Assembly: GCA_030248065.1 (NCBI GenBank)
Contig: JASAMV010002918.1
Span: 21,699-85,698 of the forward strand
Origin: Rhynchonema sp. JSB1_4
Taxonomy: Eukaryota > Nematoda > Chromadorea > Monhysterida > Xyalidae
Direction: 5' to 3'
DNA: 64,000 bases
Position 1 is the first letter of the stretch; every line of letters begins with the position of its first letter. The position numbers and the translations under genes are program-made. Positions 1 through 13,300 of this stretch are shown piece after piece. Under the pieces are notes generated by a model. It ran no database searches. It saw only the letters and a program-made list of their open reading frames with translations, and was not told the DNA's origin.

Positions 1-95
1 ATTTCCGAAATACGTGGAACCGGAACATTGTTGGATCCGCACAAGCCAATTTCAAAAAAAGTCGTCTCATGAGTTCGTGGTTGGACTATACGCGT
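1..95. repeat. End of an inverted-repeat element (GTCC-terminal family B), cut by the window edge
   Basis: The sequence is closely repeated at 42195-42291 and in inverted orientation at 1697-1785. It holds the block ACGTGGAACCGGAACATT and ends in ...GTGGTTGGACTATACG. The matching outer ends in other copies read TATAGTCCAACCAC, so this is the right terminus of a short non-autonomous element. From here to the CSPG4 stop at 1324 I see no gene. Confidence 0.65.
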
Positions 96-1122
96 GCACC
101 GAGTGCACGCCGTTTGACCTTATCAGCACTGTGCACGCGGTGCATGTGGTGCATTCGGCCTCCTATACTTTTGTGTGTGCAGGCGTCAAAGGCGTGCATG
201 CGTACGCACGCGTGCTGCACGCGTAAGGGCAGAATTCACCCAGAGTTGCAGCTGGTACAGTAAGTACACCTCTATAAAAAGTGTTCGCAGAAGTGGTGGA
301 TTTAGCGCCTAGCTATGTAGCTGCATACGTACATACTTAAGTGGCTCAGGATGTTCGCAAGAATGGCCAAAAGAACGTTTCAAAACAACAGCAGCAAAAG
401 TGAAATCGTCAACAACACACACTACTTGACCTGCAGGCTTATGGTACTGTAGTAAACTCATACCGTCAACTCCCATGCATAATTTGGGACTGCTTGCGGT
501 GACGACGAGGTTTGATTATTTGAGTTGACCACTTTCATTAACCAACCTGCAGACTTGGCCACCATGATGGGAACAGTTCATTGAAGGTGTATTTGCGCTC
601 ATCCGTTCTTCCGTCGCCGTGATTATTCAGGCTGCCGTGCACCTTGATCTTCATAGTTGGTTGGTGCTGATCTGGGACAGTAAGCATGCACATGCACAAA
701 AATACCCACACCGCACGATAACGTGAACCATTCGTTTTGGGACGCGCACTGTATGTTTGTCACTGATTCTGCGTTTATTTGGTTTCCTGAAAGTTCCATT
801 AAACAGTATTCGTTTGTTTGCGTTGAAACCTGAGACAGGCGAGCGCCAAAAATTTGTTTGACACACGATTAGAGCTGCCCGCCTCTGTTGGGTGTGAACT
901 GTAGCTTTTTACATACCTCGTGTCGTGCGTGACTTTACATATGAGCTCTTTATTTACATTTTGTTATTGTCACTGTTTTTGCACCGGTGGCCAAAGTTCC
1001 CTCATTTGGAAACTCGGGGTTCTGACACGATCCTCCCTATGTATGTATATACTTTGTGTGTTCCCTCGTCAACACCCATGAAGCTTGCGATCATCAGTTG
1101 GCGAAGACCAAAAATTATCTAT

Positions 1123-1128
1123 TTTATT
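1123..1128 (-). terminator. Candidate polyadenylation signal of the CSPG4 orthologue
   Basis: AATAAA on the minus strand about 195 bp after the stop codon. It is the nearest canonical hexamer downstream of the stop in the direction of transcription. The position is plausible for a short 3' UTR, but no cleavage site is defined. Confidence 0.45.
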
Positions 1129-1323
1129 GCACTCTGGAATTCTCCACAAAACATGGAAATATTGCAAAATAACGCGAGAAACATGGACAGAGCACCAGGC
1201 CAAAAGTGAATATGATAAAATATAAAATAGTGCATATGAGCATGGCATGATAAACTAGAGATTAAATTAACGTCGTGGCGGTCTTGGCATCTGTTGATCG
1301 TGGCGGGTATTCTCAAACAAGAG

Positions 1324-4300
1324 CTACACCCAATATTGACTATCGGTCAACCTTGTGGTCGTGTTGCCAGTGCCGGTTGCATTGATGGTGGGCACGGATT
1401 GTCGTGTCACCCCGCCAGCCCCATGTGTCAGAGTGTCTGTCCTGCCAGCCGCTGCACCGGCACTGTCCGTCCGACGTATGAACCGATAGGGAGCATGTGA
1501 TGTTGGACCGGCAGTTGTGCTTCGTTGTTGTTGTTGTTGTTGGACAGCACGATCCAGCGACATACGATCGAAACGCGCGTGCAGCTGATGTTGCATCACG
1601 GCCGGTTGTTGGTCCGTCTCGCTGGCGCTGGAGCTGTACTGGTACGCGTACCTGGGTGACGTTTTGGAAGATGTTTTTGCTCGTTCTAATCAGGACGTAT
1701 AGTGCAGCCACGAGCTCATGAGACGACTTTTTTGCAGTTGGCTTGTGCGAATCCAATAATGTTCAGGTTCCACGTATTTCGGAAATAGAAAAAGGAAAAA
1801 CCACTATTTTTTAAAAACCCCCCCCCCCCCCCCGCGGCGCATCCCCCCTTTCCCCCCAACATTTTTTGTGTTAACAATGTTGCTGTCCGCGTAAGCACCA
1901 CAATTTAGGTCAGCCGCTACAACCCCCCCCCCATCCCCTAACCGACCAAAAACCCCCCCACCATCCAAAATCGTCCGTGCGCAGGAACAATCCGAAATCG
2001 TCTAATCAGGCTAACTATTTAGTCGTTAACGGATATCGTCAACTATAGTCGTCAACTCAAGCAGCCCTGTATAAGAGCTTGTACATGGCTGAGTTGATGA
2101 TCTGTGTTGACTACATGAATATAAGCCGCTGATTATTTCAGCAATTGAGTGAATACAGAAGGATTCATTGACACAGAGAGTAGAATGTGAGAAAACTTCA
2201 ATGATTTCAAGTCCGGCCAGATCAATACCATGATCTTCGCTCTCGTCCCATCAGCATGAACATGAACATAAACATAAACATAACCAAACCCAAAGTACCG
2301 ATCGGTGCTGCACTCGTGCATCAGACGCGGCGGCATGGTTGCGCGACTGCTACTGCCCATTGGGGACAGTGGTGTGACCGTGCACAGCGGGGTGCCCAAC
2401 GCGCCAGCAGCCGATGCACCACTGCGTTCGAAAGTCATCAGACCACTCGGTGGTGGGGCACGTGTGGATGGGTCTGTGATGGTTGGGCACATCATGCTGG
2501 GCAGGTACAGTTGATTTTGTGTTCGACTTACGATGTATGTCAAACTTGGATAACTGATAGGATCGGATACGTAAGTACATATGTCTTGGTTGAGCGATGT
2601 TCCTTTTTGAGCACATGCATTTTGAGATTTACTCATTTACTTTTGTCCAGCGTGAATTAAGTTCTGCTCAAAACCAACGGAGTGAACTTTTTCAGAATAA
2701 ACGACTTTCATGCTGGTCGCAGTTAGTGGCGCGTCAGTGACTCGCTAACATCCTTGCTGCACTACATAGTTCTTACAAGAAGCAGCACGGGCCGTAGTCA
2801 CGGTAGAACAAAGCCACGTTAGGCCGGTTCAAACGAATTTCATATCAGTTTGCCCCAGAGTCAATAAGGCAAACTATACTACCACCCAAGCGCCACGTAC
2901 TGTATGTATAGTCCAACCATCGGCTCATGTCACTTTGTGAAGCTGCTGGCCGACTTGTTCCATTCCTCCACGTTCTAACGAAAGAGAAATTGAGTTTCCG
3001 AAAAAAATTGCTCCCAAATTGTGTAATTTTATGAAATAGACGTGTTTTATCCATTTCATGTTAATTTAAATTTATATTTGATCGAATTCACTGTTTTTTC
3101 AACACATCCTATCATTTTTTCAGTATTTTTTTGCAAAATCGGTCACATTCAGTTTCTCTTTCGTTAGAACGCGGAGGAAGGGAACAAAGCCAGCCAGCAG
3201 CAACACAAAGTGACATGAGCCGATGGATGGACTACACACGTACCATTGTGCGGTTCAAATGTCCTTGTGGCACGTGTCGTGTGTTGCTGTGGCAGTGAAG
3301 TGTCGGATCGATCGCCGACACTCAACGACGACGAGCCGTGTCGCGACGACGACACCTGATGTCGCAGGTGTTGGCCGGCGTACCGACGGGGCACCGCCGG
3401 CATCAGTTGGTCGTTGGTCGTATGGTCCTTCGGTCGACTCCAGCCCGTCGCGTAGACGGTCGTGCCCAGCAGGTCCGGCGTTGGACCATCGATGGACAAT
3501 GACGACACCTGTTAGGGTAGGTTTGTTGGTCAAACGTAAAATAAAGTCCATCTATACATAAGTAAATGAAGCAAAAGTATAATGTCCACGAACATAATGA
3601 TTGGATCGGATGGGAACGGAACAGATCTGATTTTTTTAATTCTGGGCGTTTCTCTCTCTCTCTCTAGAATCGCAATAACGCAACCCTGCATAGATAATCA
3701 TGACTGAAAGGCGCTGGACCCGCAGCATGTCATTGAAAAGAGTGTGTGTACTGTACCCAACTGACCGGGGGTAGGGTGTTGGCGAGTTGTTGCTGTTTCT
3801 CCTTCAGATATCGACGTTCCCGCTGTCGTTGCACGCGTGTACGTCGCACGAGTACAAACACGCACGCGCAAACGCACAGACACACGAACAGCACGGCACC
3901 GAGCGTGTAGCTCGCACTGATGCGGGGTGTTACGTAGATACCTGCGATGTGCAAAACCAATGAAATTCGGCTGGTTTTGCGATAGTGGTGTTATACGTAA
4001 GTGGGGACCGCATTTGATTTGGTCACGTGACTTGGACGTGTCAAGATTTACAGATGCCATGAATTTCAACCAACGCAAAATTTGGTCTCCGTTCACTTGA
4101 CAAGGAACTTATACGCTAATCGTTATTGGTCGCGTCAATAAACTTCACATTTCTTCAACGCAAACGTCACGTTATCAAAACGAACCGTAGCGGTTTCGAA
4201 CCAATCACCAAGTCAGCCACTTCGGTCGGTACGACCAACTTACATAAGTGTCCACACACAATCACAAATGAAATAACCAAACGCCTACCATCTGGCGGTC

Positions 4301-7300
4301 GACTCATCACCGTCGATTGCCCACTGCCAACTGATGTTTCATCGTGCTTATAAGTGCCATCAGTGACTTGGTCGTGTCCGTGGACGACATTTGGTCGTAT
4401 GGTGAACGTGAACGTGCCGCGTGCCGGCTGCCAACCGGTCACACGGAGCTCGTACATGAAATTGTCCTCAATTTGTTTGTGTGTCCGTTCGAGACTGTTG
4501 AGATAGAGAATACGACCGGCTGCCACGTCACCGCCGGTGAACAATGACACCTGGGAATGTTGGTCGTATTGGTCGTCGACTGGGGCGGACTCGCTGCTGT
4601 TCGAATTGGTCGTGATTGGTGTCGAGCGTTTCTCAACCTGCTGATATATAGATTGTTGGTACGGTGGGCCGTCGTTTTGTCGACTCTAACCGTTCTTTTA
4701 ATGCAACGGAAGAGAACCAGTTTCAAGCCTGAATCGGCAAGGCGACTGAGGCATGCACCGGGCACTGCTCTTCGGAAATTTTAACAACAGTTTACGGCGT
4801 TTTTATGCATGTAACTGGCAGCGCAGTGAATATACGCAGTGAAACATCAGCTGACTCATTTGTGGGTCAACACGCACAATGACAACATGGCAAGCAAGCT
4901 GATCTTGAATTTGAACTTTCTAAGCAGATATTCTAAACTTGATTCCTGTAAGCTTTGCTTCTGTTCGTGTCGAAAACACACTAAAACGAATAAAAAAACA
5001 AAACGACGCGATTTGTCAAATCACACCTTGTTCGACAACTTGACCAGTCGTCCGTAGAGTGGTTGTCGGATGATGAGAAACTGCGGCGTTTTGTCCTCCG
5101 GTATCTGACTTGTATCGAGCGCGTGTTGTGTGATCAGGGCACTGCCGCCGGGCTCAACGGTGATCACGCGTTGTACGCACGCGGGTGAGACGCGGAAAGA
5201 CAGCGTCTTGTCCGTGATACGATTCGCAGCGTTGTACACCTGGGGCGGTACGCGGTGTATGAGTTGGTTGTGGTGGCACCCTCTGTATATGGATATAACG
5301 AGGTCCGCTTGACTACGACGGTCAATCGCAATATAGCATCCACTAAATGATAGAGCACTGTTTGTCAGATATGACTGCGAAAAACGTAATAATAATGACG
5401 TCACGTGTGATCACATATAATTATGTTTTATATTTGTTGTTCAATTTTTGATGGCGATAGCTTGGGGATCAAAACATGAAAAAGAAATTCTTGACTTTCA
5501 AGAGAGTTTCATCGGGCCAAAGCGCTGGCGAAATGAACGCAGTCAATTGCGTCTGCGCTGTGGTTCTCACGGCATCTTATCACAACGTGTGCAATGTTTC
5601 AGCGCAAACACGTTTTGATTGAGCGAATTTGATTGCATGATTGTGTTTTCGAGAATTCGGCCCATCGCAGTGACCATAAGGCTTAACTATTCGAGACAGA
5701 AACTAGTCCAAAATGTGTCGCACCCAGAACTATTTCTGCAGATCATGATTTCACACCTGCTACCTTTCAAAATCAGGCATCAACAGCTTACCTGAAAGAC
5801 ACACATGTCTCGCCAAGCGTGCATGTTGTGCTGATTGTAGATGATGTTTCGATTGTCAATGTCGGCCTGCGTGAACGAGCGTGGCACGCGGTCGGTGCCC
5901 ACCCAGAGGAAGGTACCGTTCTGCGGCGGAGATGTGATGTTGTAGACGATGTCACCTGTATTTAGTGTGTTCGGCTTTGGGAAAGGATGAATTCAAGAAG
6001 CTGTGCTTTGTAGTTTTACAGTAAACCAGCACTAGATAAAAATGACTTTTCAAAAATGGAACAGGCGCGGAATAAAAATGACTTTTAGGATTTGGCCGAT
6101 CCCTTGGCCAAAAGCTAGATCCGCCACTGAGAATGATGGGCCGCGGTGACATAACTCAGATCACATTATCAAAGCACATAAATATTATTTTTCAAACAAA
6201 TGACAATCTACTCATTGCAGCCCAAAACTCCACCCAAGAAACCGGGAACACGAACGCGAGTTTCCATTCGAAAGTGCACCGAGATTCGTGTTCTTCACAA
6301 TCGTGTAGTGCGTGCCCTGCGTGTATGTGACCGTGCTGACGTTGACCAGTGAAAGGGACAGAGGCGAGACGGAGATACGGACAACGCGCGTGAAGGATTG
6401 GTGTGACGAGGCGGACACGCGCAGGGTGAAACTGGCTGCAATTGATGGTTGTTTGGTTGCCCGTTTTGCTCTGTTTTCACTGCGCCGGACGGTGCACCAG
6501 GTGGCTCGTCAGTGCTAACGAACAAGGGTGGCCAACTGATTAACCAACACGCTCTTGTTGTATTTGTGGTCAACAACAGGGGCACATTGACATCTATGAA
6601 AATGCGGCTTCATTAGTTTTCTTTGTTTAAAATGACGTCACACGGGTCTTACATTTTCGTCCACTGTAAGGGCGGGCTTGGGTTGAATCCGGAAATCGGA
6701 ATCCGGAAATATTTCTAAAAAAACGCATTATTTTTGCACGTAAATTCTTGCGTTTTCCGGAAAAACTTCCGGAGCTCAGAAAATGTTTTGTGCTTTCGCA
6801 TGCAAATTATTCTCGGGCTCCGGATTCCGTTATTAAGAGCTCGCCATAATGCACATGCATTCACGGTGTACAGTTTTTTAACACTAGGGGACAAAAAATC
6901 TAATTCGAAAATATTTCACTGCATGGGGCACACTTTATCTTGAAACATCACGCACCCAATTTGTTGTGTCCGTGCTGCACGAAATGCACAATCGATTTGT
7001 TGATGTCCATCTGCGTGAACGTGCGTTTCGGCTGATCGTAGTTGTCCGGTCCGACGCTGACGTAGCCCCCGATCGGGCCCTGTTTTACAAATTCATTCTT
7101 TAATTCTTTGGTTGCTGCGGAAGCGGATTCGAGAGCAGGGATTGTTAAATGCAATATGTATATGTACCTGCCCGGTAATGCGGTAGAAATATACGGATGC
7201 AAAAGAGCGCCTCTTTTCCAAGAACTCAACCAGTTCTTTCATTCAGAAGATGTGTGCAGAGGCCAAAGACCAAGCATGTGTAAGCCTGAGCCTAAAGCTC

Positions 7301-10300
7301 ATGTTCAAGGCATATGTATATATGGCGCTTCTAATTTTTCCGCCCGCAGTTTTCTTCATACCGCCCTTCATCGGTAACCCACCTGTATCACATCGTAGCG
7401 CACCACTGACGAGCCCGACCAATGGTGGCCGGCCTCATCAGTCTCCACCAGCAAGTGCTCGTTGGTCAACGTCACTGACTCACCGCGCACTAGACGCAGA
7501 CGCGAGATAAAATTGATCACCTGCATGTGCGCAATTGGTGTCTGATTGAGAGCATTGAAAGGGGCGGTTTATGGCCTTGCCTTGCCGATTCAGGGCTTGG
7601 CTGATGTCCAGTGCAAAAGAACCCGCGAAATTAAACGGGCAATAAAGTTGGTCTATTTTGCAGTAGTTTTGCCTGATCAATAAAGCGCACAGAGTGTGTG
7701 CTGCCTGGCAGTGACGAGATGAGACCCCAAAGCCGAGCTGAAGGCTTGCGTCCCCGCTTTATTGCGGATCAGGCAACGTCATTTGAAAAATCTCCCTGAG
7801 ATGCCTAGGCCGCTCTCTGATATTGATATAACTAAAGTGGCGCTAAACGAATGACGGAGGACACCAACTTGGAACTGTTTGGCGTTTGAGGGAACGATCT
7901 GCACGTAGACGGCGAATTTGAGTCGCATCGAGCGTTTCTTCAGCAAACGATCGTCATCAGGGCACACCTGCAATTTAGGCACAGTTTGCAATTTAAGCCT
8001 GAATTTAGGCCAAGCCTTAGGCAATAATGACGTTAGGGCCCAAGGTATGTATGTATTAAGTACTACAGTAAGTTAGTCCAAGAAGTCACAATGGCGATTG
8101 TGGACGAGTGTTTGAGCATGTGCAGCTCTTTCTCTCGCAGGACAGGTTTTTTTCGGCCACACTAAAAGAATCAATCGTGTGTCTGTTAGATGAGTTGGCA
8201 ACTGGGGTGGAATGTTAACTACAGACTGGTGACCAAAATATTGTTCGAGACACGTCACACAACAGGCAAGGTGGTCACTATAACGAGTCTATTCTGTACC
8301 CGTCGTACCTCAAAGTGTATGTGATCCTCACTCGGTTCCCTCCTGCTCGCATGTGCCCCATGGTGGTAGTCCAACAGGTGCAGGTCAACGTCCATTTGCG
8401 TCAATCGATAATCATCCAAACGACGTTGCAACGTTGTGTCGTTGTGATTGGCCGTCGCCAGAGTCAGGTGACCTTGGTTGACATTATGTGATGTTTCACG
8501 CACGTATACACGTTGCGTTCAGATCAGAGCTGGCAGGATTTTGGGTTTTATCGTCTGCATTTGGTTTCAGTTTTTGGACTTGCATTTTTGTATTGGCATA
8601 TTCATCCGTTTCGAGTTCTGATTTTGACCAGCGCAAAGGCTGCTACCGACAATCGACTGAATAATTTTACGCTGGTCAAAATTAGAACTGCCTACTTAAT
8701 TTCTGAAAATTCTTATCGAAATATTCGCGTGAGTAAGACCGAGACAAATATTGTTGCAAGGTTTTTTCAGCGTGAAACGTCAGCCAGTTTGCCCAGTGCG
8801 CACACGGAAACTCCATCCAGTTGATGTTTCACAGTCTCACCGTGTCGTGGCAATCGCCTAATGAACAAAACCAGTGGTTGTCCCACAGCCAGTCTTAGTC
8901 GTGTCGTATTGATGTGTGTGGTATTGAGCGACAGACTACTCCCGTGCGAAACAACCAACGGGGACGTTTGCACCTGTGAGATTTCCAGCAGTGTGTGCGT
9001 AATATACATGCGCTGTACACTGGTCATCAGGGCACCAAAATACATCGGTCATCAAAATGAACGGGTAACCAAAATAAACTGGTTGCCAAAATACACTGGT
9101 CATAAAAATACACTGGTCACCGAAATACACTGGTCATCAAAATAAACTAGTCACCAAAATCAACTAGTCACCAAAATATACCGGTCATCAAAATAAACTA
9201 GTCACCAAAATAAACTAGTTGCCAAAATACACTGGTCACGAAAATACACTGGTCACTAACCAATTCGCCCAACTGCACAGCGGTGAGTTCGGCGTACGAG
9301 ATGACAATCCGGAATCGCCCCTCCTCCTTTACGCTGGGCACATCCTCCACGCCGAATCGTGTACGAGCGAGTGCCCGATCGATGGACACGACGAAGTGGA
9401 ATGCGTCCCGTTGCGTCCACGATTGGGACAGATGCACATCCTGCCGGTAGGATACGAAGCGCTCGTTGACGTCGAACTGGGTGAATCTGAGCGCGTGTGG
9501 AATGTGGAGAGTATTTTTGATTGGCTTGCGTGATCACTGTGCATGCGGCAACTGGGTGTGGGATACTCTGTGATTTTTGATCAGCGTAAATGTTGTTCTC
9601 TTGTAAACTGTGAACAGTATTCACAAATGCTGGTCCAAGTCACGTGAAAGCAACAACCAAGTTGCAAGATTTAACACAACCGCAACTTGGAAGCTCGCCG
9701 GACTCCCCGACCAACCACGCTTGGTTGCCTTGATTAATATAATAGGCGCTTGTATGCATATACGTCATGTGGATCAAAGCAAGAACGAAGTGAATTAGTC
9801 TTCACAGTACTGACAGCTTGAATATATCGCGTACCTCGGCTCATAGTAATGTGGTCAAACAAAGTCGTCGAACAAATGTATTAGATTTCGCGCTCATTTG
9901 GGTTGGGGCTCGTGTGTTCGACGACTTTCTTTGACGAGATGATTTGACGACAAAACCATTAGCCCGTACCTCGACGTTAACTGTCCCCTCAAGGTGACGT
10001 GTCCATATTTGGGGGGCACGATTATCTCGTAGACCACTGCCCTGGCATCATGATGACTAATTCCGGCGCGCAACAGGTCCATTCCGATGATTTTTTCGGT
10101 TTTCGGTGCCAACAACAGTCGACCGTTGGCCTTTAATGCCAGATTGAACATGGCCGCCTCGACCGAGAACCAATGCGGGCCGGCTTGGTGACGCCCGTCA
10201 CTGAACACGAACGAGAATCCGCCGCTTGTACCGTCTGGAAAAAAATGAGAACAACTCATGCAAAATGAGGTGTGGTGTCTTTAGGTCTATACCCTGTGTT

Positions 10301-13300
10301 TAGTGATTTGATGTGGATCAGGCAACTGTGATGGTATGCATATCCGCTATGATCAGTATAATTACTTGATCTGATTTATCTTGGGTGTGCTTGTGGCACG
10401 CATAACGCTTTGCGTAGTGCGATCGATGCACAGGAGGTTTGGGCTTTGTGGGCTCCAATTGTGCAGATCTGAGCTCAGTCCAGCCCAGTCTGATTTATCT
10501 TGAAAAAAACCTGGCTTTGGGGTTTCCAGTTTCGCAAAACAAGGACGTGATGAAGATGGAGCACACTGCTGTGTTTGTGTTCCAGAACCTTTTAGGCCAA
10601 AAAGTTCTGGTCAGACACCATTGGGGCTGGATTTTCTACCACGACTGGCTCAGGCTGGTTATTATCAAGCTTGGAGGTAAGTCCAAACGATCCGAAAAAA
10701 CTGGGCCTGAATCCGCGTGAGACGGACAGGTCTACGGATTGCACACCAAACCGGAGATCTGTCGATATTTAGAACTATACTTTCTTGGTCAAATGAAAGG
10801 CAGCCCTGCCCATAACACCAACTTGGCATTCTAACGAACACAATGTTGGCGTCATCAATGTCCCGTTGGGTGAATCGATCAATAGGGGTCGAGGGTCGAC
10901 TCAGTTGCGCCAAATATCCGTTCGAGGGCGACGTGACCAGGAATGTCAACTGGTTGGTCGGGGTGTCACTGTCGGCAACTTCCAGGTTCGACCTTGTTAT
11001 CGCGGCCATCTTATTGTTCCACATTTGTAGCGGTTGGTTGGTGAGCAGACGGGGACCTGGTGCGCGGGGGTTAGAATTTTTGATTATGATACACAAATGT
11101 GTGTATATGATGCTGAATTTGATCAAGACAAAGTTTGCATAGTTGCAATGGTGTGCCGAGATGTGTTTAAATTAGGACAGTCGTGAAATTTTGAAAGCAA
11201 TCCAAAAGTCACGAGATGAAGACATGCACAACCGCTGGCTGCTCGTTCATCCTTGTTTCCTGCAGTCATGTATACTGTTGTAGACAAGAGAATCGTCTAA
11301 AAAGCGCAAAGTCATCATTGCAAAACAGATCACAGATTGTTCAGCTGATAAAAACGTTTGGTTTTGAATTTAGGCTCCTAGGTGGAGAGCGCGATTTTTA
11401 AAAAATACAAGCGTCTCTCTTTCTTTCTTTTCCCGAAATACGTGGAACCGGAACAAAGCCGAAACAGCAATCCAAAACACACTGGAAGTAAATATTCGTG
11501 TTGCGTTTAGCGCGATGCACCTGGTCATCGTCAGTGCGAATGCACCAGATGGTCACCTGACCTCCACACAAAAATACAACAGCCGGTTCTGCACATAATA
11601 CTGTATACACGCACCTCTCAAGTTCTCATGCGTGACCTGAACATGGATGGTGTGCGGGTCGCTCTTCAGTTTCATCGCGTCGTCCATTAGCGTGGCGACG
11701 ATCGTAAACTGATCGGTCCACGTCGCGCTGCCGTCGTGTTCGTAGTAGACTTGACCGGATGACAGATCGACACTTGTGAACGATGATAGCCGACTCGCTC
11801 GACGATCGATTATCTACAAATTCAAATAAATATTAATCATTTAGTGTGGCCATATGCGTGTGCAAACGGCAAACTACGCCAACATGAGCTCGATTTCGCA
11901 GCTGGCAGGATGGTGAAACATTCATACGTGACTGCTGACTTGGGAAATGTTGCACGTTGAAGAATACAAAATGGAGCACGATGATTTTCTCTTTCTATTC
12001 ATTTTGAAAACACGCCACCTTCGAAATCGGGCTTGTGTTGGTGTAGTCTGCCCTAATATGGTATGTACCCGCATACTGTATACACTCGGCTGGCTTGGAC
12101 CCAAGCTCTAATGTGAGATGCTGAAGTTGTTTTTAACGTTGCAACATGGACCAAGAGTTCGCGCAGCTTCGGACTTCTAATAAAGACGTTGACACTTTTT
12201 CAAGTTATATTCGCGAAAGAGAGCCTATGGCCACAACAAGAACAAATTATTCATCATTGCGAAGGAGCCCAACGTGTTGATGCACTCAAAGTGCATGCTT
12301 GCTGAGCCCGAGCAACTGTGGTCTGGCGAATAGACACACACCCATACGCGTCGAGGCGTATGTATAACGAACGGATCGGTATTATGTGTGTGTGCGCTGC
12401 GGTGCACTGTGTATTGAGCGTGCGTGCGTTGTGTTTATGAGTGATTCTGAACCGCAGCCAGACTGTATAGCCCCGTGTAGCTCAGTTGGTAGAGCAACTG
12501 GCTATCCAGGCCTGGTGGCTGGGAGGTCGGAGGTTCGAGTCCTTCCGGGAGCATACGTTTGGTGTGGCGGTTCAGAGTTCACACAACAAGCGATTTGCGT
12601 ACTGTATGTTATGGTTGCGTGTTAATGACTTCGGGAATTACGCCACGCTTTCTTTGTTCCTAAATGAGGGATGCTATTCAAAAAAGTGCATACATATAAC
12701 GATAATCCAACGTGTGGCCAGACCTGTCCATGATCGGGTTGCGTGAGCATGTCAAGCAATATGGTTCGATCCGGGTGGTATGTACTGGCCGCCTTGATGT
12801 GCTGTGTCGTCAACTGCACTCGACCACCGGAATCCACTGTCAGGTTGCGTGTCGACATTAGGATCTGACATTGGAACTTTGAAATTCAAGAAAGAATTTT
12901 TTAAAACGGATAAAAAGTTAATAATTTTAGGGTCACATTGCCATCTGACCCAATGCGGTGCCACTCTGTGTGAATAAACAGGTCAAAACGGGCCCCAAAA
13001 CAGACTGCATGTTTGACATTATGAGGTATTAGGTGTAATGATGGCATGAAACTCTGGGAAGATCTAATCTAGTTAGCCCAGTATTCGTGAAAACATTTTT
13101 AAAATCCACGCATCTGACATTTAAAAACCACGCATTAGGTTTCGCTTAATACCTGTGCTTTCTAATATATTGGTCGCACAATGACCATAGGAATTCATCA
13201 AATCAATCCTGAATTTCACGTTCAGTCACATTTAGCCACTGGGCTATGAGCACCCAGCTGACTGCGGGTCAGAAACATTTTGTGGACTGCACGCTTTACG

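Larger units (their letters stand above)
1324..3508 (-). other. Cytoplasmic tail exons and C-terminal PDZ ligand of the CSPG4 orthologue
   Basis: Three exons (3244-3508, 2299-2473, 1324-1651) encode about 255 residues rich in Ser, Thr, Pro and Arg, with a run of six glutamines, ending in DSQYWV followed by the stop. Vertebrate NG2 ends in the same QYWV, the class II PDZ ligand that binds scaffolds such as GRIP1, MUPP1 and syntenin. The tail is much longer than the roughly 75-residue vertebrate tail, so the extra length is probably a lineage-specific signalling segment. The identity of the last four residues settles both the gene's identity and the position of its stop. Confidence 0.93.
4289..9486 (-). 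other. CSPG repeats 11-15 (exons 27-36)
   Basis: Signatures: FTQFDVNERFVSYRQDV (9.4 kb), LTQMDVDLHLLDYHHG (8.4 kb), FTQMDINKSIVHFVQHG (7.0 kb), FTQADIDNRNIIYNQHN (5.9 kb) and LFTGGDVAAGRILYLNS (4.5 kb). They end the array at fifteen repeats, the canonical NG2 number. The final 349-bp exon runs on from repeat 15 into a Ser/Thr/Asp-rich juxtamembrane spacer. Its start can be placed at 4637 or 4640, because two CAG acceptors lie in tandem. Its end is chosen at 4289 because the gtaggc donor there gives the right phase; a gtgggc donor about 37 bp further upstream in the transcript is a possible alternative. Confidence 0.88.

Noticed and set aside
4167..4289. Extension of the juxtamembrane exon past 4289
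   Set aside because: The frame stays open but continues into sequence without domain features; the gtaggc donor at 4289 gives the phase needed by the membrane-helix exon.
9030..9260. CRISPR-like array of short repeats
   Set aside because: Units are contiguous without unique spacers and lie in a eukaryotic intron; it is a minisatellite.
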